Of a DNA stretch of 64,000 nucleotides, positions 51,475-60,683 are shown piece after piece. This DNA is from Ardenticatenaceae bacterium (lineage in GTDB: Bacteria; Chloroflexota; Anaerolineae; Promineifilales; Promineifilaceae), in NCBI GenBank assembly GCA_020634565.1, contig JACKBN010000016.1:1-64000 (forward strand), given 5' to 3'. The stretch's first letter is position 1. Each line of letters begins with the position of its first letter. The notes beneath the pieces are model-generated. The model did not search any database, had not been told where the DNA came from, and worked only from the letters and a program-made list of their open reading frames with translations. Position numbers and translations under genes: made by a program.

Positions 51475-54297
51475 TTAAGCGGGGGGCAAGAATCTTAAAT
51501 CTTTCGCCTTGGAAACAGCCTGGGTGCGACTGTGAACATCGAGTTTGCTGTAAATATTGCGGGTGTGCACCTTGACCGTATTCAATGAGAGATATAGCCG
51601 ATCAGCAATTTCCAGGTTGGTCCTTCCTTCAGCAATAAGCTGGAGGACTTCAATTTCGCGCTCACTTAACGCCTCTACTAGTTGTAGTTCTGGATTTTTG
51701 AGAGAAGCGTCATACACCAACGTTATGGGTTGTGTTTTTGTGAGAGAAGCTGGCTTAGTATTTGTATCGGTAGAGGTGAATACGCCAAGCAAAAAACGAA
51801 CATAATTTGGCGCAATTCCTTGAGAGAGGGCTTTGTTAAGCAAACTGGCCATTGGCAAGCCTTCATCCACAAAGATACGGACAAAACCTCCCGATTTTGC
51901 CAGGTTGAGCGCTTCTTCCAAAGCGTTCATGGCGCGTGCAATATCACCTTTGGCTTGGCAAGCTAACGCCTGGAGAATTAAGATTTCGACTACCCGTCCG
52001 GTACGCCCCCCTGCCTTGGCGGCCTTAAGCAGGCGCGACAACAGGACAGTGGCATCATCCAGTTGCTCTTGTGCAATAAGGATGCGTACGAGTGCAATAC
52101 ATTCCATTTCAGACATACTTGAGGGATCTTTAGCAACATCGATGCCATGCTCTGCCGCGCAGCGAACGGCCGTTTCCAGTTTATCTTGTGCCAGACATAG
52201 CCGCACTTGCCATGCCGTTACCAGGCTCGTGATCCAAGGTGGCATATCATTTTCTCGATTAATATGCTCCATCTCTTGAACAACCGCTTCAGCGCCGACA
52301 AAGTCCCCTTGGCTAAATAAAACCCTGATCAAGCAGAGGTGGCTCCAACCCAGCATGGCCAAATCCCCACCGTGTTTGGTTAGCTTTGTTCCCTTTTGAG
52401 CCTGCCGCATTGCCCCAGCTAGATCATTCATTTCAGCTAATGCCTCGCCCCAAATTGCCAAAAGCCAGCCAACCAACATAGGAGGGCACACACCGCATTC
52501 ATTGGCAAGCTGCATTTGCTCCTGGCAAATCTCTACAACTTGCTGTAGCTGCCCCCGCGTCCTCAAATTGAGAGCCAATTTCAGGTTGGCTATGATGATC
52601 TGGTAACAATTACCCGCAGCTTTACTTGCTTCCACCGCCTCTAACCTAAATTTGTACGCTTCGCCTACCTTCCCTTGGAAATCGTAGGCGTCCCCCAAGG
52701 TGTTTGAAGCCGTACTGCGCCAGGAATAATCCTGCTTTGGCAGACACGCCAGAGCTTGATGTGAAAACTGAATCATCTCTGGAACATTCCCTTGATAAAA
52801 AGCCATAAACGCTCGGGTAGCAGCCATCCGTCCCTGTAGCTTCATCTTTTCAGAGTTCTGATCAGTTGGTAAAGTGCTGGAATTCAAACTCTGTTCAACA
52901 ACAATGAGGTTCTGCTCTGCCATTTCCTGCTGCCCAGTAGCCAAAAGAGTCCAGGCATAAAAGATACAGAGTTGCAGATTGGCCGCTAACGTCTCTGTAG
53001 GTAAGCCATCTAGCCAACGTCGCAATTTTGTATCCTCACCGCCACCCCAAGCAGCTTTGGCTACTTTCTCAATCAGGTTGGCTGCCCGTGTGAATGCCTT
53101 GGCTCGCAGGGCGTACTCTATGGCCTCATCGATGAACCTGTTCTGCTCATACCATTCACTGGCCTGATTGTGTAGTTTTGGAATCTGATCTAAGCGAGTT
53201 TGGCGTAATCGCTGCCGCAGCAAATCGGCCAGCAGGTGATGGTAACGATACCAACGTCGCTCCGCATCCAAAGGGATGATAAACAGATTCGCCTGTTCGA
53301 GAAGTTCAAGGGTTTCCTGGCCGTTATCCTGACCAGTGAGCGCATCGCACAAGGAGCCGGTGAGTCTGTCTAGAACGGCCGTTTGCAACAAAAAATGCTG
53401 TATCGCTTCAGGCTGCTGGTTGAGCACCTCTTCAATGAGATAATCTAGCACCAGGCGATTGCTGCCGGTAAATGATTTAATCAACTGTGTTTTGTCGGTA
53501 CGGCCTTGCAATGAAAGTGCCGCCAATTGCAGTCCCGCAATCCAGCCTTCCGTGCGTTCCTCCAAGGCAGCGATCTCAGCTGAGGTAAGATTCAGTCCCA
53601 TTGCCTCATTGAGAAAAACGGCCGCTTCAGAAGAAGAAAATCGCAAATCGGCCGCCCGCAGTTCTGTCATGTGATCCCGCACGCGCAGGCGAGAAAGTGA
53701 CAAAGGAGGGTCTTCCCGTGTGGCAATCACCACATGCAGCTGAGGCGGCAAATTCTCCAGCAAGAACTCCAATACCCCATGGATCGGCTCTGCATCAATC
53801 AGATGATAATCATCAAGCACCAAAATAATCTTGCTATCAATGGTGGCAATTTCGTTGATCAAAGTTGTGAGAATCTTTTGCGAGACCGTGGGCTGCGAAG
53901 ATTGCAGCGTCTCCAGCATCCCATTGCCAAAGGGCGCTCCATTTGCCACGCTCCGGTTCAGCGCAGAGACCAAATAGGTGATAAATCGCGTTGGATCATT
54001 ATCTTCCTCATCAAGAGAAAACCAGGCTATCTGATTGACGTTTGGTAGTTGCTGGGGGCCGGTTTGATTATTGTGATTGCCTGAGGGCTGTTGATTTGGA
54101 ATGGCTTCGTCAGGTTTGGCAGCAGCTTGCAACCAATCTGTTACCAGCGTTGTTTTGCCAAAGCCAGCTGGAGCAGACACGAGGGTTAATTTACGGTGCA
54201 AACCGGAATTCAATCGCGCAATTAAGCGAGGACGGGGAACAAGTTCAGGCCGAGTGGCTGGAATGAAGAGTTTGGTGACCAAAATAGGTGTGGTCAT
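51475..54297 (-). CDS. MalT-like (LAL) LuxR-family transcriptional regulator
   Basis: 940 residues. STAND-type ATPase with Walker A 'APAGFGKTT' (42-50) and Walker B 'IILVLDDYHLI' (about 160). A long tetratricopeptide-like helical region (about 380-830) follows, and the C-terminal LuxR HTH is 'LSEREIEVLQLIAEGRTN' plus 'NTVKVHTRNIYSKL' (about 875-932). LAL regulators bind ATP and an inducer, oligomerise and activate promoters. The inducer here is unknown. A Gln/Asn-rich insert follows Walker A ('NQQPSGNHNNQTGPQQ'). It is 73 bp downstream of the MFS gene and may be co-transcribed with it. Confidence 0.92.
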   Translation of the reverse strand: MTTPILVTKLFIPATRPELVPRPRLIARLNSGLHRKLTLVSAPAGFGKTTLVTDWLQAAAKPDEAIPNQQPSGNHNNQTGPQQLPNVNQIAWFSLDEEDNDPTRFITYLVSALNRSVANGAPFGNGMLETLQSSQPTVSQKILTTLINEIATIDSKIILVLDDYHLIDAEPIHGVLEFLLENLPPQLHVVIATREDPPLSLSRLRVRDHMTELRAADLRFSSSEAAVFLNEAMGLNLTSAEIAALEERTEGWIAGLQLAALSLQGRTDKTQLIKSFTGSNRLVLDYLIEEVLNQQPEAIQHFLLQTAVLDRLTGSLCDALTGQDNGQETLELLEQANLFIIPLDAERRWYRYHHLLADLLRQRLRQTRLDQIPKLHNQASEWYEQNRFIDEAIEYALRAKAFTRAANLIEKVAKAAWGGGEDTKLRRWLDGLPTETLAANLQLCIFYAWTLLATGQQEMAEQNLIVVEQSLNSSTLPTDQNSEKMKLQGRMAATRAFMAFYQGNVPEMIQFSHQALACLPKQDYSWRSTASNTLGDAYDFQGKVGEAYKFRLEAVEASKAAGNCYQIIIANLKLALNLRTRGQLQQVVEICQEQMQLANECGVCPPMLVGWLLAIWGEALAEMNDLAGAMRQAQKGTKLTKHGGDLAMLGWSHLCLIRVLFSQGDFVGAEAVVQEMEHINRENDMPPWITSLVTAWQVRLCLAQDKLETAVRCAAEHGIDVAKDPSSMSEMECIALVRILIAQEQLDDATVLLSRLLKAAKAGGRTGRVVEILILQALACQAKGDIARAMNALEEALNLAKSGGFVRIFVDEGLPMASLLNKALSQGIAPNYVRFLLGVFTSTDTNTKPASLTKTQPITLVYDASLKNPELQLVEALSEREIEVLQLIAEGRTNLEIADRLYLSLNTVKVHTRNIYSKLDVHSRTQAVSKAKDLRFLPPA

Positions 54298-54370
54298 GAA
54301 GGGATTATAAACGAAAACATAGGTCGTTCGTCAACCTTAATGACCACATATTCCGGGTCGTTTCCCCAAA

Positions 54371-55777
54371 TTAAGTCGCGCTTCTCAATTTACGAGCTGT
54401 TACCGCGCTTAAGGCGACATTGTGCAACGCAGTTTGCGCCGCCAATATTCGTTCTTGAGAAACTTCCCAGGTCAAATCGCGGGCGGCTGCTGTTCGCCCT
54501 GGCAGCCGCAAAGCGATGAATACCAACAGCGCCGTCGCCAAGATCAAGGCCGCCGAGATCAGAAAAACGGTTTGTGGGGAAATCGTACCAACAACAATCA
54601 CCACCAACGCTGGTGCCAATAAACTACCCAACGAACCGATGGCCCCCTTAATGCCCATTGCCCGCGCACGATGCTCTTTTGGAGTAATTTCCAGGTAAGC
54701 GGCGCTCAATGCCGGATTCACCAACGCTTCGCCCAACCCGGCAACGATGAACGCCGCAATAATGACCCAATAAACATTTGTCAGCATCAGCCCAACATAT
54801 TGCGCGCTATGCAAAATGAGGCCGATAACAAGTATTGGCTTGCGGCCCAAACGGTCACTGGATTGGCTCAGCGTCAGGCTACCAATAAGCGTCGCCCAGC
54901 CATAGAAGCTAATCGCCGCACCCAACTGTGCCGTTGACCAGCCCAGTTCGTCAAAAGCGTAAAATGGTAATTGTGGATCGATGAAAAACCAGGCGAAGAT
55001 CATGCTCAAGTTAATGAAGAGCAGGGTGCCAAAGGCGAGCAAGGGATGTGGGAGTGATGCTATGAAAGAAACGGCCGTTCCCGTCTCCGGCGTCAATCTT
55101 GCGGCACGCTTCTGAGTGAGGGTTTCTCGTCGTCTTTTCTCTTTGGTATGGGTTTCCGGGATAGCGAAAAATGCGATCAGGAGGGTAAGCAGCGCCATGC
55201 CAATCGACGCCAAGAAAGGTGGGCCGTAGCCCCACTTGTCGTACAAAAAACCGCCCACCACCGGGCCAACGATGAACCCAGCCGACGTGCCCCCGCCAAT
55301 GACGCCAATCCAGCGGGCGCGTTCATCCTCAGGCGCAATGTCGGCGACAAGCCCCATCGTTGCTGGGCCAAGACCTGCCGTGAGTGCCCCCGCCAGGCCA
55401 CGAACAATGATGAACACCCATGAAGTCGCCGCCAGATAATAGCCAGTGAAAGCGGCCGTAAAAACTGCAAATGAACCGAGGATAAACGGCCGTCTCCCAA
55501 ATCGATCCGCCAGTGACCCCATCAACGGTGCGGCAATCACGCCTGCCAGTGAGTAAGCCATCACGCTTGTCGCCAGAACTTCCACACCATCGCCGAAATC
55601 ACCGATCTTGCGCGCAAAGAGAGGGAAGATCATGCCGTAGCTGCTCATTTGCAGGGCCGTGCAAATCGCCAACAGGACGATGATGATGCGGGCGCGACGG
55701 GGCTCCATGCCGGAGGTTGCCACCCGTGTTGCTTGCGTAATTCTCCCCATGTGGGCGTGTTTCTGGGGCGAATTCAT
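54371..55777 (-). CDS. Major facilitator superfamily transporter (drug/H+ antiporter-1 type)
   Basis: 468 residues with twelve predicted membrane helices. The motif between helices 2 and 3 is 'GSLADRFGRRP', repeated as 'SQSSDRLGRKP' in the second half. Helix 5 contains 'GFIVGPVVGGFL', the antiporter motif C. It is an exporter of small molecules by inference; the substrate is unknown. It starts within a 4-bp overlap with the SnoaL-like gene stop, so the two are coupled. A soluble tail of about 35 residues after the last helix is longer than usual. Confidence 0.9.
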   Translation of the reverse strand: MNSPQKHAHMGRITQATRVATSGMEPRRARIIIVLLAICTALQMSSYGMIFPLFARKIGDFGDGVEVLATSVMAYSLAGVIAAPLMGSLADRFGRRPFILGSFAVFTAAFTGYYLAATSWVFIIVRGLAGALTAGLGPATMGLVADIAPEDERARWIGVIGGGTSAGFIVGPVVGGFLYDKWGYGPPFLASIGMALLTLLIAFFAIPETHTKEKRRRETLTQKRAARLTPETGTAVSFIASLPHPLLAFGTLLFINLSMIFAWFFIDPQLPFYAFDELGWSTAQLGAAISFYGWATLIGSLTLSQSSDRLGRKPILVIGLILHSAQYVGLMLTNVYWVIIAAFIVAGLGEALVNPALSAAYLEITPKEHRARAMGIKGAIGSLGSLLAPALVVIVVGTISPQTVFLISAALILATALLVFIALRLPGRTAAARDLTWEVSQERILAAQTALHNVALSAVTARKLRSAT

Positions 55778-56244
55778 ATCCTGGCCCCCAATTCCACCAT
55801 CAATGTGGCCAAATCCATGTAAATCGTCTCGCGCTGAATCAGCCCCTCGCGCACGTCATAAATGGTCACGCCTCTAAACTGGATTGTTCTCCCCGTTGGC
55901 GCAAGCCGGTCCTCAAAAACGGGCGGCCCTAATGGCCCCGTGTGCGTCCCCGTGAAGACCCATTCTGTGACGACAACGTCCTCAGCGGCAATCGTCCGCT
56001 TCACGTCATAATCTATCTCAGCAAAACCAATGAACCAGGCCGGGAAGAACGCGGCGCTTTCTTCTGCGGAGCTGGGCGGATTCTCAAAAGCATCGCCATA
56101 AACCCAATCCACGACGTAATCTTGCGCATGAAGGGCTGCCATCGTTTCGGTATCTTTTGCTGCTAGGGCCGCCACAAACTGCGAAACAGTTTCAAAGGCA
56201 GAAGGATTGTCCATTGAGGGTTCGCTCTTCATTTGCATCCCCAT
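55774..56244 (-). CDS. SnoaL-like / NTF2-fold ester cyclase-type protein
   Basis: 156 residues with several possible ATG starts in the first 11 codons; none has a clear ribosome-binding site. The NTF2-like fold is visible in 'FVAALAAKDTETMAALHAQD', 'ESAAFFPAWFIGFAEIDYDV', 'VVTEWVFTGTHTGPLG' and 'GRTIQFRGVTIYDVREGLI'. This matches SnoaL-like polyketide-cyclase/ester-cyclase proteins. Catalytic residues are not certain. It is coupled to the MFS gene, which could export or protect against a related small molecule; this is inference. Confidence 0.82.
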   Translation of the reverse strand: MGMQMKSEPSMDNPSAFETVSQFVAALAAKDTETMAALHAQDYVVDWVYGDAFENPPSSAEESAAFFPAWFIGFAEIDYDVKRTIAAEDVVVTEWVFTGTHTGPLGPPVFEDRLAPTGRTIQFRGVTIYDVREGLIQRETIYMDLATLMVELGARI

Positions 56245-56307
56245 TCGTTAAGTAGCCGCAGATTCTTTCCGCGATAGAGGAGCGCAGTATGAAACTGCGG
56301 CTACACG

Positions 56308-57606
56308 CTAAGCAATCTTTTCTGCTGTAACCTTGTTGCTGCGCCATAGCAACCAAAGCGCACCGACACCGACGATAGCAATGATCCAGTTCACCAGACC
56401 ACCCAAATATGGAATCGCAATCACGGTCACAACCAGCAATAAACCCAACAGAAGCGACCAATACGGCGTGTTGGCCAGTGTGGGGCTAACTCGCTGCAAA
56501 ATTTGGTGGCCGACAAAGTAGCCAACAATGATTTTGGTGAGATAGAGCAATACCAGCACAAAGACCACCATAAAGGCAAAACCAACTGCCAGCGAAACGA
56601 AAATGACCGCGCTGCTCAAATTGCCAAACTGGAGCATGCCGAAGAAAAGTGCCAATAAGATGGCCGCCACAATCAGGACAATGATGAGCACGGGCACGGC
56701 AAAGTAGACTAAAGCACCCCACCCTAAGCTAGGCACGGGCTTTTCGCTCAGCTGTTCGCTGAGACGCGTCACAAAGTTGGGCGCTTGCCAGACAAGCAGC
56801 GCACCAATCAATGCCAGGGTGATAAACCGGCGTACATGTCGCCAGACGGCTTGCCCTGTGCTTGGCTCACTCACATTGTCCACGCTGACAGTTTCCTGGC
56901 TGAAGTCAACATCGCCCTCAACGGCGCTGGCTGGAATACTAAACGATTTATGCGAGCGATAATTGAAGTCCCCGCCAATTTCAGCGGCATCGTCTACGGT
57001 TAGACCGGACGGTACAACGGGCATGGCTGGTGCATCTGGCATGAATTGGTATGGGTTTACCGGGGGCGCTGACTCTTCTTCACCAACTTCTGCAGTGATG
57101 TTGCCGCCGATACGGCCGTTTACCTGCAAACTATTCACACCTACCCACACATCTTCATTCACATCCCCCGCCAGAAGCGCTTGAAAACCAGCAAAAACCA
57201 AATCTTGGCTCACCAGGCTGCCCGATTTACCGTGCAAACTGTAACCAGCAGCAATCAAATCATCACCAATTACTGCCCCTTCGCCCAGTTCAATTGCCAT
57301 TGCGCCCACGCGAGCATCATCGGTAATGGTTCCGTTGATCACGATCAATTGACCAACCGCTAACAAATCCCCTTCAACCGTGCCATTGATCACCGTCTCA
57401 GCGGACGCGACAATTAAATCCCCTTTAATCGTGCCGTTGAGAACAAATTTATTTGCACCCACGTACAAATCATCCTCAACCACCTCGCTCGCTTCAATGG
57501 TCACATTTTCGCCGTCAATGCCGTCAAAGGCCTTTGTCAAAGGGACAAACACAAATAACAGCAGGCTCATTAAAAGAACAAGCCCCAGTTTCTTGTTTAA
57601 TTTCAT
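56308..57606 (-). CDS. Exported bactofilin-like protein with C-terminal membrane domain
   Basis: 432 residues from the ATG at 57606 (the upstream GTG is less likely). A signal peptide of about 25 residues leads into a bactofilin-type right-handed beta-helix with short rungs ('VLNGTIKGDLIVASAETVI', 'NGTVEGDLLAVGQLIVI'), about 30-180. A Pro-rich spacer, a further short beta segment and about five membrane helices follow (about 265-425). Bactofilins are usually cytoplasmic polymers; this one should lie outside the membrane. A scaffold in the cell envelope is inferred. Confidence 0.8.
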   Translation of the reverse strand: MKLNKKLGLVLLMSLLLFVFVPLTKAFDGIDGENVTIEASEVVEDDLYVGANKFVLNGTIKGDLIVASAETVINGTVEGDLLAVGQLIVINGTITDDARVGAMAIELGEGAVIGDDLIAAGYSLHGKSGSLVSQDLVFAGFQALLAGDVNEDVWVGVNSLQVNGRIGGNITAEVGEEESAPPVNPYQFMPDAPAMPVVPSGLTVDDAAEIGGDFNYRSHKSFSIPASAVEGDVDFSQETVSVDNVSEPSTGQAVWRHVRRFITLALIGALLVWQAPNFVTRLSEQLSEKPVPSLGWGALVYFAVPVLIIVLIVAAILLALFFGMLQFGNLSSAVIFVSLAVGFAFMVVFVLVLLYLTKIIVGYFVGHQILQRVSPTLANTPYWSLLLGLLLVVTVIAIPYLGGLVNWIIAIVGVGALWLLWRSNKVTAEKIA

Positions 57607-57708
57607 ATGGTTCACTGCATTCACTCCGTGGATTGTGCTTGGCTGTCAGCTCCCGACCCACAACTTCACCAACGCCACAATTCCTTCAAAATCAAAATAT
57701 TAATGCTC

Positions 57709-58122
57709 TCAGGTCAAAGACGCGGCAAACGAGGCAAACTTGTTGTTTGGTTGGGGGCCACGATACTTAAACTGACCGACGACTTGCGCCCCTTTTCCCT
57801 CTAAGGCCTTCGCCATTTGCCGCAACGCCGAGCCAACGGCCGTCTTATAAGTGCAAAAGACAACGACATTCTTGCCTGATAACGCGCCCAACCGCTCAAC
57901 GAACCGCATGGCTCCTTCTGTTGGGTGCTGGCGAATGATAAACAGACCCTTCACCCAACACCCCACGCAGATGAGATCAGCTTCTGACACGTCCGCCGGT
58001 TTAGCTTTCGCTACGGATTGGACCCGACACATATGCCCCTGATCCTCAAAGGTTTTTCTCATTGCCTCCGCAGCCTTGGCGGTCGTGCCCGTGCTGCTGT
58101 CATAAATTATTACGATATTCAT
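57709..58122 (-). CDS. Flavodoxin-like protein
   Basis: 137 residues from the ATG at 58122, with AGGAGG 7 nt upstream. The FMN phosphate loop is 'YDSSTGTTAKAAEAM', followed by 'DLICVGCWVKGLFIIRQHP' (the aromatic 50s loop) and 'VVFCTYKTAVGSALRQM'. It is a single-domain electron carrier or flavodoxin-fold protein in the cytosol. It follows the 2TM gene on the same strand, 78 bp downstream. Confidence 0.85.
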   Translation of the reverse strand: MNIVIIYDSSTGTTAKAAEAMRKTFEDQGHMCRVQSVAKAKPADVSEADLICVGCWVKGLFIIRQHPTEGAMRFVERLGALSGKNVVVFCTYKTAVGSALRQMAKALEGKGAQVVGQFKYRGPQPNNKFASFAASLT

Positions 58123-58199
58123 CCAAATTCCTCCTGTCTTCAATGGCAGACATTTTTATGTGCCCATATTCGCCGAACCCGTTGTGGCCAATGGCAGAC

Positions 58200-58478
58200 T
58201 CATTGCTGCTTTGCCGCTTCTCGCTCCATCTCTTTTTCAATCATCTGTTCGGTGACACCTGATTCGCCGGAAAAAGCAAACACGCTCAACGCATGAAGCA
58301 CCACGGCGAGACCCCACCCCATTACCGGCCATATGAACCAAAGATGGTCAGTCGATGTGCTGAAATTGATAAGGGTAAGCAACACACAAACAGCGATGTA
58401 AATCATCAGATGACGATAAAATCCAACTTTTGCTTCGACTCTTTTTTTGGCTCTCTCATACGCTTTTTCATTGTTCAT
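58200..58478 (-). CDS. 2TM domain protein
   Basis: 92 residues from the ATG at 58478 (AAGGAG upstream). A charged N-terminal helix 'AYERAKKRVEAKVGFYRHL' is followed by two membrane helices ('MIYIAVCVLLTLINF' and 'WFIWPVMGWGLAVVLHAL') and a charged tail 'MIEKEMEREAAKQQ'. This matches the 2TM family, often found with sensor kinases or as stand-alone proteins of unknown role. It is the first gene after the conserved ATACC-N5-GGTAT element and probably heads the block that continues with the flavodoxin. Confidence 0.8.
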   Translation of the reverse strand: MNNEKAYERAKKRVEAKVGFYRHLMIYIAVCVLLTLINFSTSTDHLWFIWPVMGWGLAVVLHALSVFAFSGESGVTEQMIEKEMEREAAKQQ

Positions 58479-58573
58479 TAGTTTTCTCCTTAATATTGTC
58501 AACTGCATCTAATCGAGGATTGGCAATTTTTCCTTGTTACCAATGCCAACTACACTGCCAGCATAATGGCCAA

Positions 58574-58616
58574 GCAGTATTAGTGTCATACCCAGTCGGT
58601 ATTATTCTGGGTGTTA
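58574..58616 (-). promoter_or_regulatory. Conserved ATACC-N5-GGTAT element, copy 2
   Basis: An inverted repeat ATACC (58588-58592), 5 bp, GGTAT (58598-58602), flanked by AGTATTAGTGTC and ATTCTGGG. It aligns along 43 bp with the element at 51424-51466 with about nine differences and one 1-base gap. It lies about 100 bp upstream of the 2TM start and downstream of the CPBP gene stop. Confidence 0.65.
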
Positions 58617-58639
58617 GTTCGCGGGATGAAAGCAGCTAG

Positions 58640-59452
58640 TTAGCCAAGCCCCAAGGCAGCCATGGCCAGAAAAACCATATTGAACAGGAAGTTCCCGATC
58701 CAATGGAAGATCATCGCTAGCGGCAGGCTCCCCAGTGGCCCAAACGCGAACGCGAATCCCAGCCCACCAATCAAAATTCCCGGAAACAGCCAACGCTGGT
58801 AGACATGCTTCAAAGTAAACAAGACCCCATTTGCTACCCAATCCCAACGGCCGAAAACAGCCCGCATCTTTGGCATCAGGAATCCTCGATAGTAAAGTTC
58901 CTCCCCAAAAATATTGAAAACGAGACCAATCACAAAGTACAACAGCACGAAAAGAAAATTCCCTTGTAAAGCCACATCTGGGAATGCCTCTGCTACACCG
59001 GAAATCTGGACAGTGGGATTGCTCGCTGCAGGCCACCAAGCAGGGGGCACAAAACCCGGGACTGAGGCCAATGCTCGGTTGGCCCCGCCCATCATCATGC
59101 TCAATGCCATCGCTGCGACCAAAACACCCAACGCAATCAACCAAGCCTGCCAGCCCTTAGGCCATTGCCAATGAATCCGGTCACGCAGAGCGGCGAAGGT
59201 CAACGCGTACCCCTCCCGCCTGAGCAAAAGCAGCCCCACAACCAGTTCTGCCCCAGTGCCCAGCACGATGACAGCCAATAGCACCCAGGTCGGCGTTACC
59301 CCACCCTCAGGGATAAACGGCCGTGCCACAACATAAATCAGAAAAGAAAACCAGACGGCCGGCCAGGAAAACATAAAGAGGATCTGCCACAACGTATACT
59401 GCGAAACGTCATGATCAACATTTTCGGAAATCCTTTCTCTTGTAACTACCAT
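58640..59452 (-). CDS. CPBP-family intramembrane metalloprotease (CAAX-type)
   Basis: 270 residues with about eight membrane helices. The three family motifs are visible: 'GEELYYRGFLMPKM' (EExxxR, about residue 185), 'LFTLKHVYQ' (His) and 'IFHWIGNFLFN' (last His). Glu-Glu and His residues form the membrane active site. Targets in bacteria are mostly unknown; some protect against bacteriocins or process signalling peptides. AGGAGAAGGAC precedes the ATG. Confidence 0.88.
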   Translation of the reverse strand: MVVTRERISENVDHDVSQYTLWQILFMFSWPAVWFSFLIYVVARPFIPEGGVTPTWVLLAVIVLGTGAELVVGLLLLRREGYALTFAALRDRIHWQWPKGWQAWLIALGVLVAAMALSMMMGGANRALASVPGFVPPAWWPAASNPTVQISGVAEAFPDVALQGNFLFVLLYFVIGLVFNIFGEELYYRGFLMPKMRAVFGRWDWVANGVLFTLKHVYQRWLFPGILIGGLGFAFAFGPLGSLPLAMIFHWIGNFLFNMVFLAMAALGLG

Positions 59453-59480
59453 GTCCTTCTCCTAAATAAGCCGATTATGT

Positions 59481-59534
59481 GGAGAACAAAAAGTAACTTG
59501 AGATTAAATCGCTCATTAGCTCTTTTTGTTCTCC
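59481..59534. repeat. Inverted repeat upstream of the CPBP gene
   Basis: Arms 59481-59493 and 59522-59534 are perfect 13-bp complements around a 28-nt loop. It lies about 30 bp upstream of the CPBP start. It could terminate transcription from the MDR gene, because each strand has a T-run within the arm. Confidence 0.55.
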
Positions 59535-59537
59535 TAA

Positions 59538-59590
59538 AAGTAATTTTCATTTGCCTGATTGGCATTCATGATATTTGTTGAAAATTACTT
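59538..59590. repeat. Inverted repeat overlapping the MDR gene stop
   Basis: Arms 59538-59549 and 59579-59590 are perfect 12-bp complements around a 29-nt loop. The right arm reaches the TAA stop of the MDR gene. It sits directly beside the inverted repeat at 59481-59534, forming two stem-loops in a row. Confidence 0.55.
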
Positions 59591-60611
59591 AGGTAATCGG
59601 TTTGAGCAAAATCTTTCCACCCGTCATATGATCGGTGTACTCCTGGGCAGCTTTCCTGGCTTCCTGGAACGGATACCGTACGCGGATGTCACTCTTGAGA
59701 TCGGTGCTGATCAGTTTTTGGGAACGCCGCCAAAGCATAAGGATTTGCAGCAAATTCTTAGTGGAATAGAGCCAGGGCCCCAGCCAGAACCCGGTTACGG
59801 TTTTGCCTTCAAAAACGATCTGGTCAACGTCGGTCTGTGGCGATTTGTGGGATAGACAACTATAAACCGTGACGATGCTGTTTTTTGGCATTGCTTTAAG
59901 CAATTGCCCCGTCATCGGTCCGGCAACCGCATCAAAAGCGAGGCGGACGTCATACTGATGACAGAGTTCGTGGAGCTGTTTGTCAAAATCTACATCACTG
60001 CTATTCAAGACAATAGTTGCCCCCTGCGCTTTAAGTAATTTCACCTGTGCCTCTCGACGCACAACGTTGATAACCTGAATCCCTTCGCTTCGCCCCAAGC
60101 GGTTGACCATTTGCCCTAGTGCGCTGGCCGCGGCGGTAAGGACGATAGCTTTGTACCCACCATCTTTTGTGATTTCCAGGAAAGCACTGGCCGTTAGCGG
60201 ATTGATAACCGACATCGCCCCTTGTTCCAGGCCGACCGATTTATTCAGGGGGAAGACACCCCCTTTTGTAGAGGCCACCACATATTCAGCCCAAATGCCA
60301 TCTCTTTCCCCATTACTCAGGCAAGCAACTTGCTTTCCCAGGAAATAGCGGCCCATCCCGCCGGGGCCAACGGCAACAACGGTTCCAGACCCTTCGCCAC
60401 CGGGTACCACCGGCGGTTGTTTATCGAAACCGTAATTTCCACCCAGGAAGGCTAGATCCGAAGGATTAATTGGCGAAGCAGCGACCTTGACCAGGACTTC
60501 ATCTTTTCCCGGTTTTGGGACTGGGCGTTTTTCAACGTGGAGCGTCTCAGGGCCGGTAAATGAATCCAGAATAACGGCCGTCATCTCATCAGGAACTTGT
60601 AACTGTGTCAT
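59589..60611 (-). CDS. MDR-superfamily zinc-free alcohol dehydrogenase / quinone reductase-like
   Basis: 340 residues from the ATG at 60611 (GGAGGTG upstream; an in-frame GTG at 60668 is less likely). The GroES-like N-terminal domain has 'VLVKVAASPINPSDL' and 'PGGEGSGTVVAVG'. The Rossmann domain has 'VLTAAASALGQMVNRL', a variant of the usual AAxGGVG loop. The Zn-binding Cys/His ligands of classical alcohol dehydrogenases are missing, as in quinone oxidoreductases and enoyl reductases. It is a cytosolic NADPH-dependent oxidoreductase by inference. Confidence 0.85.
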   Translation of the reverse strand: MTQLQVPDEMTAVILDSFTGPETLHVEKRPVPKPGKDEVLVKVAASPINPSDLAFLGGNYGFDKQPPVVPGGEGSGTVVAVGPGGMGRYFLGKQVACLSNGERDGIWAEYVVASTKGGVFPLNKSVGLEQGAMSVINPLTASAFLEITKDGGYKAIVLTAAASALGQMVNRLGRSEGIQVINVVRREAQVKLLKAQGATIVLNSSDVDFDKQLHELCHQYDVRLAFDAVAGPMTGQLLKAMPKNSIVTVYSCLSHKSPQTDVDQIVFEGKTVTGFWLGPWLYSTKNLLQILMLWRRSQKLISTDLKSDIRVRYPFQEARKAAQEYTDHMTGGKILLKPIT

Positions 60612-60683
60612 CGAACACCTCCAAACTGTTGCTGTTCCCTGGCCTGAGTGACCGGGGAACAGCATCACAAAACATCAGGCCGC

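Noticed and set aside
58614..59144. 176-codon frame overlapping the CPBP gene
   Set aside because: It is a shadow of the CPBP frame, which keeps all three protease motifs.
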